Origin: Cryomorphaceae bacterium
GTDB lineage: Bacteria; Bacteroidota; Bacteroidia; Flavobacteriales; Schleiferiaceae
Length of the DNA: 5,216 bases
Assembly (NCBI GenBank): GCA_013911625.1
Contig: JACESW010000098.1
Coordinates: 1-5,216, forward strand
Direction of reading: 5' to 3'
The notes under the pieces are model-generated. The model did no database searches. It had not been told where the DNA came from and saw nothing but the letters and a program-made list of their open reading frames with translations. The number at the start of each line of letters is the position of its first letter. Within the stretch, counting starts at the first letter, position 1. Shown here piece by piece: positions 1 through 5,216 of the stretch. The translations under genes and the position numbers were made by a program.

Positions 1-590
1 GTTAGTACAGAAATGAGCGGGAAGTGCTCAAATTTGTGTTGTTCCCAACTGATGGTCGTACCGTCGTGCTTATGGTCGCTTAAGTCAAAAGTTCCTTCAA
101 GAGAGTTCATCAGAAGGTCATTTCCTTCTGCCTCAGTTTTCATGAATTCGCGGTAGTCAGCCAGTGCTGCTTTAAGCTTTGCACCATTACCTTGAATAAG
201 GAAATAGTTTGGTGAAGCTTCCAAATCGTCCATTTTCTGTGGCTTGTTTGGATCGCCACTTTCTTCGTCCGCACCTCCAGAAGCTTCAATCACACCTCTT
301 TTGAGGTCTTCAATCTGCTGGTAAAGTGCAGCTGAACGCGATTTCACGTCATTTGCTTTGTCTCTCCACGGGCCAGCTTTCACTGGGTTTTCAGCTGCTG
401 CAGCCTCAAATGCCGTGTAGATACTAGAATTTTGTTTTTCTACAGTTTCAATAGATGCCTCTTGGCTCACCATTACTTCGTAGAAAGCGTCCATTACTTC
501 ACGACTCACATTAAGAGCGAGAAGCGCCGTCAACACGAGATACATCATGTTGATCATTTTCTGACGCGGTGTTAAATTTCCTCCTGCCAT
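1..590 (-). CDS. gldM: GldM (PorM), T9SS/gliding motor protein, N-terminal part
   Basis: Partial gene running off the left edge; the first 196 residues are present, against roughly 510-520 in the family. GldM is an inner-membrane protein with one N-terminal transmembrane helix and a long periplasmic arm. With GldL it forms the proton-driven motor of the type IX secretion system and transmits force to the GldK/GldN ring. Seen here: the start MAGGNLTPRQKMINMMYLVL, Arg9 just before the helix, a hydrophobic segment at about residues 12-28, then a helical periplasmic segment corresponding to domain D1. An acidic, Gly-rich loop lies at about 104-118, followed by SPNYFLIQGNGAKLK (126-140), typical of the family. 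The ATG at 590 is the obvious start because the family's conserved N-terminus begins there; no Shine-Dalgarno site precedes it. It lies 48 bp after gldL on the same strand. The frame is open to the window edge with no disruption. Identification is very secure. Confidence 0.96.
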   Translation of the reverse strand, partial: MAGGNLTPRQKMINMMYLVLTALLALNVSREVMDAFYEVMVSQEASIETVEKQNSSIYTAFEAAAAENPVKAGPWRDKANDVKSRSAALYQQIEDLKRGVIEASGGADEESGDPNKPQKMDDLEASPNYFLIQGNGAKLKAALADYREFMKTEAEGNDLLMNSLEGTFDLSDHKHDGTTISWEQHKFEHFPLISVL

Positions 591-638
591 TTGTCTAGGA
601 TTTTACGGTTATAGTAAGTTAAATCGTATCGGGTAAGA

Positions 639-1274
639 TTACTTGCCCATTGCAGTTAACATACCGCCGTAAACGCTATTTAATGATTCTAGGTTTCCTT
701 TCAATGAAGCCAACTCAGAAGCAAGATCAGTAGCGTTGCCAGAAGCAGCAGCCAATTTCTCCATAACGTCGTTCTGACGCTCTACCTGAGCTGTAGTGTT
801 TTCTAGTTGAACAGAGTATAGTGCATTCAAGCTTTCCATGTGCGTTGCCGCTGTGCTCAATTGCTCTGAATAAGCAGCAGTTGCACCTGCAGCATCAACA
901 GCACCACCTAGGCTACCAGCAGTTTCACTTAAAGAACGCATACCTTCTCCTAATCTCTCGATTAGAGCAGCATCTACACCACCGTTTTCCAAAGCGTTAT
1001 CTAGTTGCTCTGTAACTGAAAGTGCACGATCGCCGTCTGCAGAAGCTAGTTCAGGGTAAACCAATGTCCAGTCGTAATCTGCTGCTGGTTTCTCGAATGC
1101 AGAGAACATGAAGATTACAGCCTCTGTAGTCAAACCTACAACAAGCATGATGTTCGCTCCTTCCCAGTGCATGATCTTAAACATCGCACCAGTAATTACT
1201 ACTGCCGCACCAATACCATAGAGCTTCGCCATAAAGTTTTTGAAGCGCTTTCCGTTTACGTCAATTAAAGCCAT
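639..1274 (-). CDS. gldL: GldL (PorL), T9SS/gliding motor inner-membrane subunit
   Basis: Complete, 211 residues, a normal length for GldL. It is the inner-membrane stator-like subunit (a pentamer around two GldM helices in known structures) that converts proton flow into motion for protein secretion and gliding. Two transmembrane helices are visible, at about residues 14-35 and 41-60, joined by a short turn containing the conserved MFKIMHWE. Glu51 and Glu61, in and at the end of TM2, match the functionally important Glu49/Glu59 of Flavobacterium johnsoniae; Lys33 and His36 match Lys27/His30 (alignment by eye). After TM2 comes the family signature DWTLVYPEL (68-76). A long cytoplasmic Ala/Leu/Glu-rich helical tail follows, ending in LNSVYGGMLTAMGK. 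The tail has two similar motifs, MESLNALYSVQLE (146-158) and LESLNSVYGGMLT (195-207). It starts at ATG with no Shine-Dalgarno site, 39 bp after gldK, and is probably co-transcribed with it. Confidence 0.97.
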   Translation of the reverse strand: MALIDVNGKRFKNFMAKLYGIGAAVVITGAMFKIMHWEGANIMLVVGLTTEAVIFMFSAFEKPAADYDWTLVYPELASADGDRALSVTEQLDNALENGGVDAALIERLGEGMRSLSETAGSLGGAVDAAGATAAYSEQLSTAATHMESLNALYSVQLENTTAQVERQNDVMEKLAAASGNATDLASELASLKGNLESLNSVYGGMLTAMGK

Positions 1275-1313
1275 AATCTTAAAGTTAAGTTTGTTATTAG
1301 GGTTATGTTGTTT

Positions 1314-2729
1314 TTAAAAGTCTTTTAGGTCTCTACCTAGGAAACTTTGTACTGTTCTAAATCCAATGTAGCTTTTTGCTGTGTCTTGGTATTCGTAATC
1401 ACGAGCACCAAGCTGCAGGAAGTAAGCTACGTCTTTCCAAGATCCACCACGAATCACTTTACGCTTCATAGTTTCACTTTCTTCTTCGTACGCATTGTAC
1501 TGGAATTCAGTCGCAACGTCGCTACCGAAAGCGTAAGACTGTACATCGAATGCTGTAGAAGTCCACTCACTAACGTTACCGGACATACAGTATAGGTTGT
1601 AACCGTTTGGTGAGTACGCTGTAGTTTTCACGGGGTAAAAACCACCATCTGCCGTTAGATTACCACGACGTGGTTTAAAGTTCGCGAGGTAACAACCAGC
1701 ACTGTTGGTAGCGTAAGGACCACCCCATGGGTATGTCGTGAGTTCTTCACCACCGCGAGCAGCGTATTCCCACTCTGCTTCTGTCGGTAGACGGAAGTCA
1801 TGTTCGATAAGTTCACCTGAACGCTTTAAGTAGTCGCGACGGTATTTGCTTCTCCAGTTTGCAAACGCACGTGCTTGTCTCCAGCTTACACCTACTACTG
1901 GGTATTCATCGTACGCAGGGTGCCAGAAGTACTTGTCGTGCATCGGCTCGTTAAATGAATATGTGAAATCGTGGATCCATACAAGCGTGTCTGGATATAC
2001 GTTTATAGTTTCTTTCTCGAAGAAAGACGCACGATCACTTTCTGCTTGCGTATCCTTGATGTAATCACGGTAGCTGAACAACTCACCGTCTCCATCTTCA
2101 TCTTTGTAATCGAACTCTACACGGTTCAACTTAGAAGCAGCCTTCTGCTTGTTGATCCAGTAGTACGTGTAGTTCAATTGACGAGTATCTAAGTGACGGT
2201 AGCCCAACCACTGCTCTTCAGGAGCGAGGTACATGCTTTCTACAACTTCCGTGTATTCAGCTGAAGGGTAGCGGTTTTTGTCCCATTCTAAATACGGATC
2301 CCAATCCAGACGGCGCATCATACTATCAGGGTAGTTCAACGCTACATACTCTTGGAAGAACGTTGGGTCTTCCATTTCAGCGAGATCAATGTATTCGAAA
2401 TCCTCAACAAGCCCTTCAGCCAAGCGAGTTCTGGCGATAGAATCCTTTACCCAGCTTACAAACTGACGGTATTCATTGTTAGTGATTTCAGTTTGATCCA
2501 TGTAGAATGCTGGGATACTCACTGTTTTTGCAGGAGCGGTATATGCATACGGCACATCCTCGTCGTGGTTACCCATAGTAAAGCTACCTTGAGGAATGTA
2601 TACCATTCCATAAGGTTCGCTCGGATACCATGTTGGACGGTCTTGAACGCCGACCAATTCACCATGATCGCTACTTCCACAAGAAGCCAAAAAGGCTACT
2701 GATACAAGTCCAAGGAGGAACTTTTTCAT
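1314..2729 (-). CDS. gldK: GldK (PorK), T9SS ring lipoprotein with FGE-like fold
   Basis: Complete, 471 residues from the chosen start. GldK is an outer-membrane lipoprotein that forms the large periplasmic ring of the type IX secretion system with GldN. From ATG 2729 the protein begins MKKFLLGLVSVAFLASC, a classic lipoprotein signal with lipobox LASC and lipidated Cys17. An in-frame ATG at 2759 would add ten residues (MRTQLKANTV) before this signal, so I prefer 2729. The FGE-sulfatase (SUMF1-like) fold is split: MVYIPQGSFTMG (42-53) and FYMDQTEITNNEYRQFV (75-91), then an insert of about 180 residues characteristic of GldK, then YPVVGVSWRQARAFANW (276-292), RLPTEAEWEYAARGG (313-327), GNVSEW (384-389), RGGSW (427-431) and GFR (456-458). 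The two copper-binding Cys that follow RGGS in true formylglycine-generating enzymes are Asp433 and Leu438 here, so a structural role is expected. The insert carries a DxDxDG loop at 210-221. It lies 48 bp after the PorP-like gene. Confidence 0.96.
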   Translation of the reverse strand: MKKFLLGLVSVAFLASCGSSDHGELVGVQDRPTWYPSEPYGMVYIPQGSFTMGNHDEDVPYAYTAPAKTVSIPAFYMDQTEITNNEYRQFVSWVKDSIARTRLAEGLVEDFEYIDLAEMEDPTFFQEYVALNYPDSMMRRLDWDPYLEWDKNRYPSAEYTEVVESMYLAPEEQWLGYRHLDTRQLNYTYYWINKQKAASKLNRVEFDYKDEDGDGELFSYRDYIKDTQAESDRASFFEKETINVYPDTLVWIHDFTYSFNEPMHDKYFWHPAYDEYPVVGVSWRQARAFANWRSKYRRDYLKRSGELIEHDFRLPTEAEWEYAARGGEELTTYPWGGPYATNSAGCYLANFKPRRGNLTADGGFYPVKTTAYSPNGYNLYCMSGNVSEWTSTAFDVQSYAFGSDVATEFQYNAYEEESETMKRKVIRGGSWKDVAYFLQLGARDYEYQDTAKSYIGFRTVQSFLGRDLKDF

Positions 2730-2777
2730 AACTGTATTTGCTTTCAACTGTGTTCTCATTTTTAGGAAGGGGCTATA

Positions 2778-3722
2778 TTACAAAAATATAGGGTTTCTGT
2801 AGCTCCCTTTTTCTTTAGGTGGTATTTCAATGGTAAAGCAGTAACTCATCATGATTTCATGCGAACCGCTGCTTGATGTTCTCAAACTAGAAGTCGTTAA
2901 ATCATACGAGTACGTTGCTCGAAGATCTTTGGTGATTTGGTAACCTGCCATGATCGATAATGCATCGTATACACGATAGGTAACGCCACCCCAAATCTGA
3001 TTATTATATGTTGCTGCTGCATTTAGGTCGAACTGCGTCGTAACAAAATCGGTTTTAATCATCATTGCTGGCTGCAAAATGAAACCGTTTTGTAGGTCGA
3101 TGTCATATCCACCCATGAGGTAGTAATGTCTCTGGCCGCGAATCTGTGCCATTTGCGAACCTGTCGCGCTCTGGAGGATGTCCTTGGTTTCAATCAAACG
3201 AGTACTACTTAAACCCGCATACCAATTTGAATTGGTGTAATACGCACCGAAGCTCAAATCTGTCGCCATTGAGGTGTTGTTCGGATTGTTGAGTACCAGT
3301 GAAGGATCATTCATCGTCTGAGGTGGAGCCCAAGTACCGCTAGTCATTGCTTTGTTTCTAAAATCTACACGAAGACCCAAACCCAATGAACCTCCTGCAA
3401 GTGACATTTGGTAACCATAGCCGATACCCGCCGTAACGTCTTGGAAGAAACCAATCATATCATTGGTGAAGTTCAATGACAAACCACCACCGATTACATC
3501 GAGCGGAACGTTGGCATTAAAGTTTTGAGTTGTAGGTGCATTATCGAATCCTACCCACTGCGAACGGTGTGCAGCTGATAGACAAATCGCATCTCCAGAG
3601 CCAATGACTCCAGGATTGTAGAAAATCTTATTGTTTGCGAACTGCGTAAACTGCACATCTTGTTGTGCCCAAAGGACTGATGAACAGAGCATTGCAAACA
3701 AAGCAAGGCGGGTTTTTCTCAT
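2778..3722 (-). CDS. PorP/SprF family T9SS outer-membrane protein
   Basis: Complete, 314 residues, the usual size of the family. PorP/SprF proteins are outer-membrane beta-barrels of the type IX secretion system. PorP in Porphyromonas gingivalis is encoded directly before porK, and SprF in Flavobacterium johnsoniae is needed for surface delivery of the adhesin SprB. A signal peptide of about 19 residues ends in VLWA, with cleavage expected before Gln20. The mature N-terminus carries the family signature QDVQFTQFANNKIFYNPG (21-38). The rest alternates polar and hydrophobic residues, rich in Gly, Tyr and Asn, as in beta-strands, and it ends YRNPIFL, typical of the family. Its position directly before gldK argues for a role as the core PorP-type component rather than one of the many SprF paralogues that sit beside adhesin genes. 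That distinction is inference, so I give no symbol. It begins at ATG 3722 with no Shine-Dalgarno site, downstream of a promoter candidate, and probably heads the operon. Confidence 0.93.
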   Translation of the reverse strand: MRKTRLALFAMLCSSVLWAQQDVQFTQFANNKIFYNPGVIGSGDAICLSAAHRSQWVGFDNAPTTQNFNANVPLDVIGGGLSLNFTNDMIGFFQDVTAGIGYGYQMSLAGGSLGLGLRVDFRNKAMTSGTWAPPQTMNDPSLVLNNPNNTSMATDLSFGAYYTNSNWYAGLSSTRLIETKDILQSATGSQMAQIRGQRHYYLMGGYDIDLQNGFILQPAMMIKTDFVTTQFDLNAAATYNNQIWGGVTYRVYDALSIMAGYQITKDLRATYSYDLTTSSLRTSSSGSHEIMMSYCFTIEIPPKEKGSYRNPIFL

Positions 3723-3754
3723 GTGTTAAAGCGCTAACGTCTTTTGATCGTCGC

Positions 3755-3783
3755 TAAAGATAGAAAAATTCCTGTGCGAACAA
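3755..3783 (-). promoter_or_regulatory. Predicted Bacteroidota-type promoter of the T9SS operon
   Basis: Reading the minus strand, TTG at 3783-3781 is followed after 18 bp by TATCTTTA at 3762-3755. The Bacteroidota housekeeping sigma factor (sigma-ABfr) recognises roughly TTTG-N17-19-TAnnTTTG, so this matches except for a final A in place of G and G in place of the first T of the -33 box. Transcription would begin around 3750-3747, leaving an untranslated leader of about 25-28 nt before the PorP-like gene. It lies in the longest intergenic gap of the window (80 bp), which is where an operon promoter would be expected. Predicted from sequence only. Confidence 0.55.
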
Positions 3784-3802
3784 CACTTTTTTTCTAGAGT
3801 TA

Positions 3803-4954
3803 TCAGGCTTTCTGCTGCGCTTTCCACCAACGTTTTGGAATTTTTCCCTGCATTGCTTCGAGATAATCGTCATGACTACAAGGTACTAGTGCGAATCGGT
3901 CCGATTGAAACTCACCTTTTGGAATCTCAATCCACCACCTGCCGCTATTTGGGCTTTTGTAAAAATCGAGAACATCTTCATCGTCGATTAGAACACTGTA
4001 TTTCTCGTAGTTTACCCTTGAACCAATCGGGAAATCCCCGAAACGAAGAGAGATGCCTTCGAAGAAATACCACAGTGCATGTGCAAAGAGGTGCGCACTT
4101 TGTCCCCGCTGATCGTAACGTGGGTTGTACTCGAACATACCAAGCTGGCTTACCGTATCGCTCATGCCTGCGTAACGTAGCATTGCACAAAACTCGTTTC
4201 CAGAAAATCCGTGGGGTGACGTGTAAAAGGTACCTGGGTTATAGCTCTGTCGAACGGCATTAATATCGACGCTTACAAGGTCAGCTTCTCGAAGGAGCGG
4301 TTCTGTATTTGGGATGCTCGCTTGTGCTTCGCCCAACCGTACTGCTTCAAAGAATAAGTTCTCAATCAGTGCAATTTCATCGGGGCTGTTGAAATACGTC
4401 TGGTAGCCAATATTTGTGAAGTTATAGAGATTATGTGGTTCCTGTAAAACAAGATGACTCACATAGCTTTGATGGTCGAGATCTCGGCCTTCACTTCCCA
4501 CGTCCAAACGTGAATCTATGGCCACCACATTGACCATTTTTTCAAGCTTATCGTAGGCCCGGTAATTACCGTAGGTCAAGTCTTGAGACCCTCCAATAGT
4601 AATGGTGATAATGCCCTTGCGAAGCATTTTTTCGCAAAAATCCTGAAGCAGTAGAATGGTGTCCACATGGCGTTCTCCACGATAGATGTTGCCCATATCG
4701 GCAATCTTGAAGTTCCAGGTGCCTTGATACAGTTGGTACAAGAACGGACGTATGTGGTCCGCTGCCGTGTCACATCCGGTATTTCGGTATGCACGACGGT
4801 CTTCTTGTACACCTACGATGACCACCTTAACACCATCGAGCGAGGGTAGACCGTCAATCTCAGTGTGTCGTTGAACCTTTTGGCCCAACTGGCCAGGCTC
4901 TAAAACCGGTAGTTTGGAAAGAACACTTTCAGGTACAGGACTTAAATATTCCAC
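3803..4954 (-). CDS. Arginase/formimidoylglutamase-fold protein, probably inactive as a ureohydrolase
   Basis: Complete, 383 residues, longer than a typical arginase (about 300-320). Databases usually label this Bacteroidota family formimidoylglutamase (HutG-like), an enzyme of histidine breakdown. The ureohydrolase motifs are recognisable but altered: GGSQ (121-124) where the family has GGxH, DSRLD (147-151) where it has DAHxD, and SVDIN (228-232) where it has SxDxD. Three of six manganese ligands are therefore changed (His to Gln, His to Arg, Asp to Asn). EYNP (275-278) resembles the conserved ExNP. A C-terminal extension contains GRWWIEIP (338-345) and ends KRWWKAQQKA. The start is GTG at 4954: an in-frame stop lies just upstream, the next Met is near residue 87, and the N-terminus fits the family. 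Tandem stops TGA-TAA close it. It begins 34 bp after topA and precedes the T9SS operon, with no histidine-utilisation gene in view. Family is secure, activity doubtful; it could be a structural or regulatory relative. Confidence 0.9.
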   Translation of the reverse strand: MEYLSPVPESVLSKLPVLEPGQLGQKVQRHTEIDGLPSLDGVKVVIVGVQEDRRAYRNTGCDTAADHIRPFLYQLYQGTWNFKIADMGNIYRGERHVDTILLLQDFCEKMLRKGIITITIGGSQDLTYGNYRAYDKLEKMVNVVAIDSRLDVGSEGRDLDHQSYVSHLVLQEPHNLYNFTNIGYQTYFNSPDEIALIENLFFEAVRLGEAQASIPNTEPLLREADLVSVDINAVRQSYNPGTFYTSPHGFSGNEFCAMLRYAGMSDTVSQLGMFEYNPRYDQRGQSAHLFAHALWYFFEGISLRFGDFPIGSRVNYEKYSVLIDDEDVLDFYKSPNSGRWWIEIPKGEFQSDRFALVPCSHDDYLEAMQGKIPKRWWKAQQKA

Positions 4955-4988
4955 GCTACATCTTTTTTAACGTGGTCAATTTACCCCC

Positions 4989-5216
4989 TTATTTGCGCTT
5001 TGCTCTCCTTTTTGTAGGCCCTGCAGCAATAAGTTCTTCACAAGCCGCTCGATCTAAAGTCTCAGGCTCTGTGTCCTTTGGGATTTTGAAATTTTTACCG
5101 GCACTCTTGATATATGGACCGTAGCGTCCCTTCAAAATTTGGATCACAGGCTCATCGGTAAACTCTGCGATGATATTGTTTGCAGCTTCTTTTTGCTTGG
5201 CCTCAATGATTTCAAT
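4989..5216 (-). CDS. topA: DNA topoisomerase I (TopA), C-terminal end
   Basis: Partial gene entering from the right edge. Only the last 75 codons plus TAA are present, so no start is visible. The translation contains EFTDEPVIQILKGRYGPYIK (residues 18-37 of the fragment) followed by KNFKIPKDTEPETL, which is the type IA topoisomerase C-terminal repeat found in long Bacteroidota TopA proteins. It ends in a basic tail, GPTKRRAKRK, as these proteins usually do. The catalytic core lies outside the window, so identification rests on this C-terminal module alone. The enzyme relaxes negative supercoils in the cytoplasm. The next gene begins only 34 bp downstream on the same strand with no visible terminator between, so the two may be co-transcribed. 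Confidence 0.88.
   Translation of the reverse strand: MEIIEAKQKEAANNIIAEFTDEPVIQILKGRYGPYIKSAGKNFKIPKDTEPETLDRAACEELIAAGPTKRRAKRK

Noticed and set aside
1277..1288. TAACTTTA before gldL as a -7 promoter element
   Set aside because: It sits only a few bases before the start codon and there is no -33 TTG at proper spacing.
2778..2790. TATTTTTG match to the Bacteroidota -7 box at the end of the PorP-like gene, as a separate gldK promoter
   Set aside because: It falls in codons for the conserved C-terminal IFL and stop, and no TTG lies at the right distance upstream.
2773..2791. Inverted repeat CTATAT/ATATAG around the stop codon of the PorP-like gene, considered as a terminator or intercistronic hairpin
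   Set aside because: The stem is only 6 bp and all but one pair is A-T, with no following T-run on the transcribed strand; chance is likely in an A/T-rich gene end.
3835..4263. A 142-codon plus-strand open frame opposite the ureohydrolase-like gene
   Set aside because: It is the antisense shadow of a clearly conserved gene; its translation is Arg/His/Cys-rich with no recognisable domain. The same applies to the other plus-strand frames opposite gldL, gldK and the same ureohydrolase-like gene.
3978..4812. Short minus-strand frames inside the ureohydrolase-like gene (3978-4190 and 4576-4812)
   Set aside because: They lie wholly within the real gene in another frame, and their translations show no family resemblance.
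3803..4954. Assignment as hutG in a histidine-degradation operon
   Set aside because: No hutH, hutU or hutI is present in the window and the metal-binding motifs are degenerate, so the symbol would overstate what is known.
4955..4988. Possible terminator between topA and the ureohydrolase-like gene
   Set aside because: The gap contains a G-run and an A-run on the coding strand but no stem-loop followed by a T-run.

Overview
The window comes from a member of the Bacteroidota, most likely the order Flavobacteriales. The evidence is the gene content (GldK, GldL, GldM and a PorP/SprF-like protein, which are found only in this phylum), genes without recognisable Shine-Dalgarno sites, and a promoter candidate of the Bacteroidota type (TTG-N18-TAnnTTTR). 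I cannot place it to genus. Base composition looks moderate, roughly mid-40s percent GC by eye, and no gene stands out as foreign. Every gene lies on the minus strand, so transcription runs from the high coordinates towards 1.

Layout in the direction of transcription: (1) 5216-4989, the C-terminal end of DNA topoisomerase I (topA), entering from the right edge. (2) 4954-3803, an arginase/formimidoylglutamase-fold protein whose metal-binding motifs are degenerate. (3) An 80-bp gap with a good promoter candidate. (4) 3722-2778, a PorP/SprF-family outer-membrane protein. (5) 2729-1314, GldK, an outer-membrane-anchored lipoprotein with an FGE/sulfatase-modifying-factor fold. (6) 1274-639, GldL, an inner-membrane motor subunit. 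(7) 590-1, the N-terminal 196 residues of GldM, running off the left edge. Coding density is very high. The longest non-coding stretch is 80 bp and there is no RNA gene, mobile element, CRISPR array or convincing terminator.

Genes 4 to 7 form the core of the type IX secretion system (T9SS), in the same order as porP-porK-porL-porM-porN of Porphyromonas gingivalis; gldN would be expected just beyond position 1. GldL and GldM form the proton-driven inner-membrane motor. GldM crosses the periplasm to the GldK/GldN ring, which is tied to the outer membrane, where PorP/SprF-type barrels act. In gliding relatives the same motor also drives surface adhesin movement. Motor residues that can be compared with the Flavobacterium johnsoniae proteins (two Glu in GldL TM2, Arg9 of GldM) are present.

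The most thought-provoking item is the ureohydrolase-like gene between topA and the T9SS genes. It keeps the fold motifs but has replaced three of six canonical manganese ligands, so its usual database name (formimidoylglutamase) is probably wrong as a statement of activity. The rest is a well-known conserved locus. I see no wholly new system.
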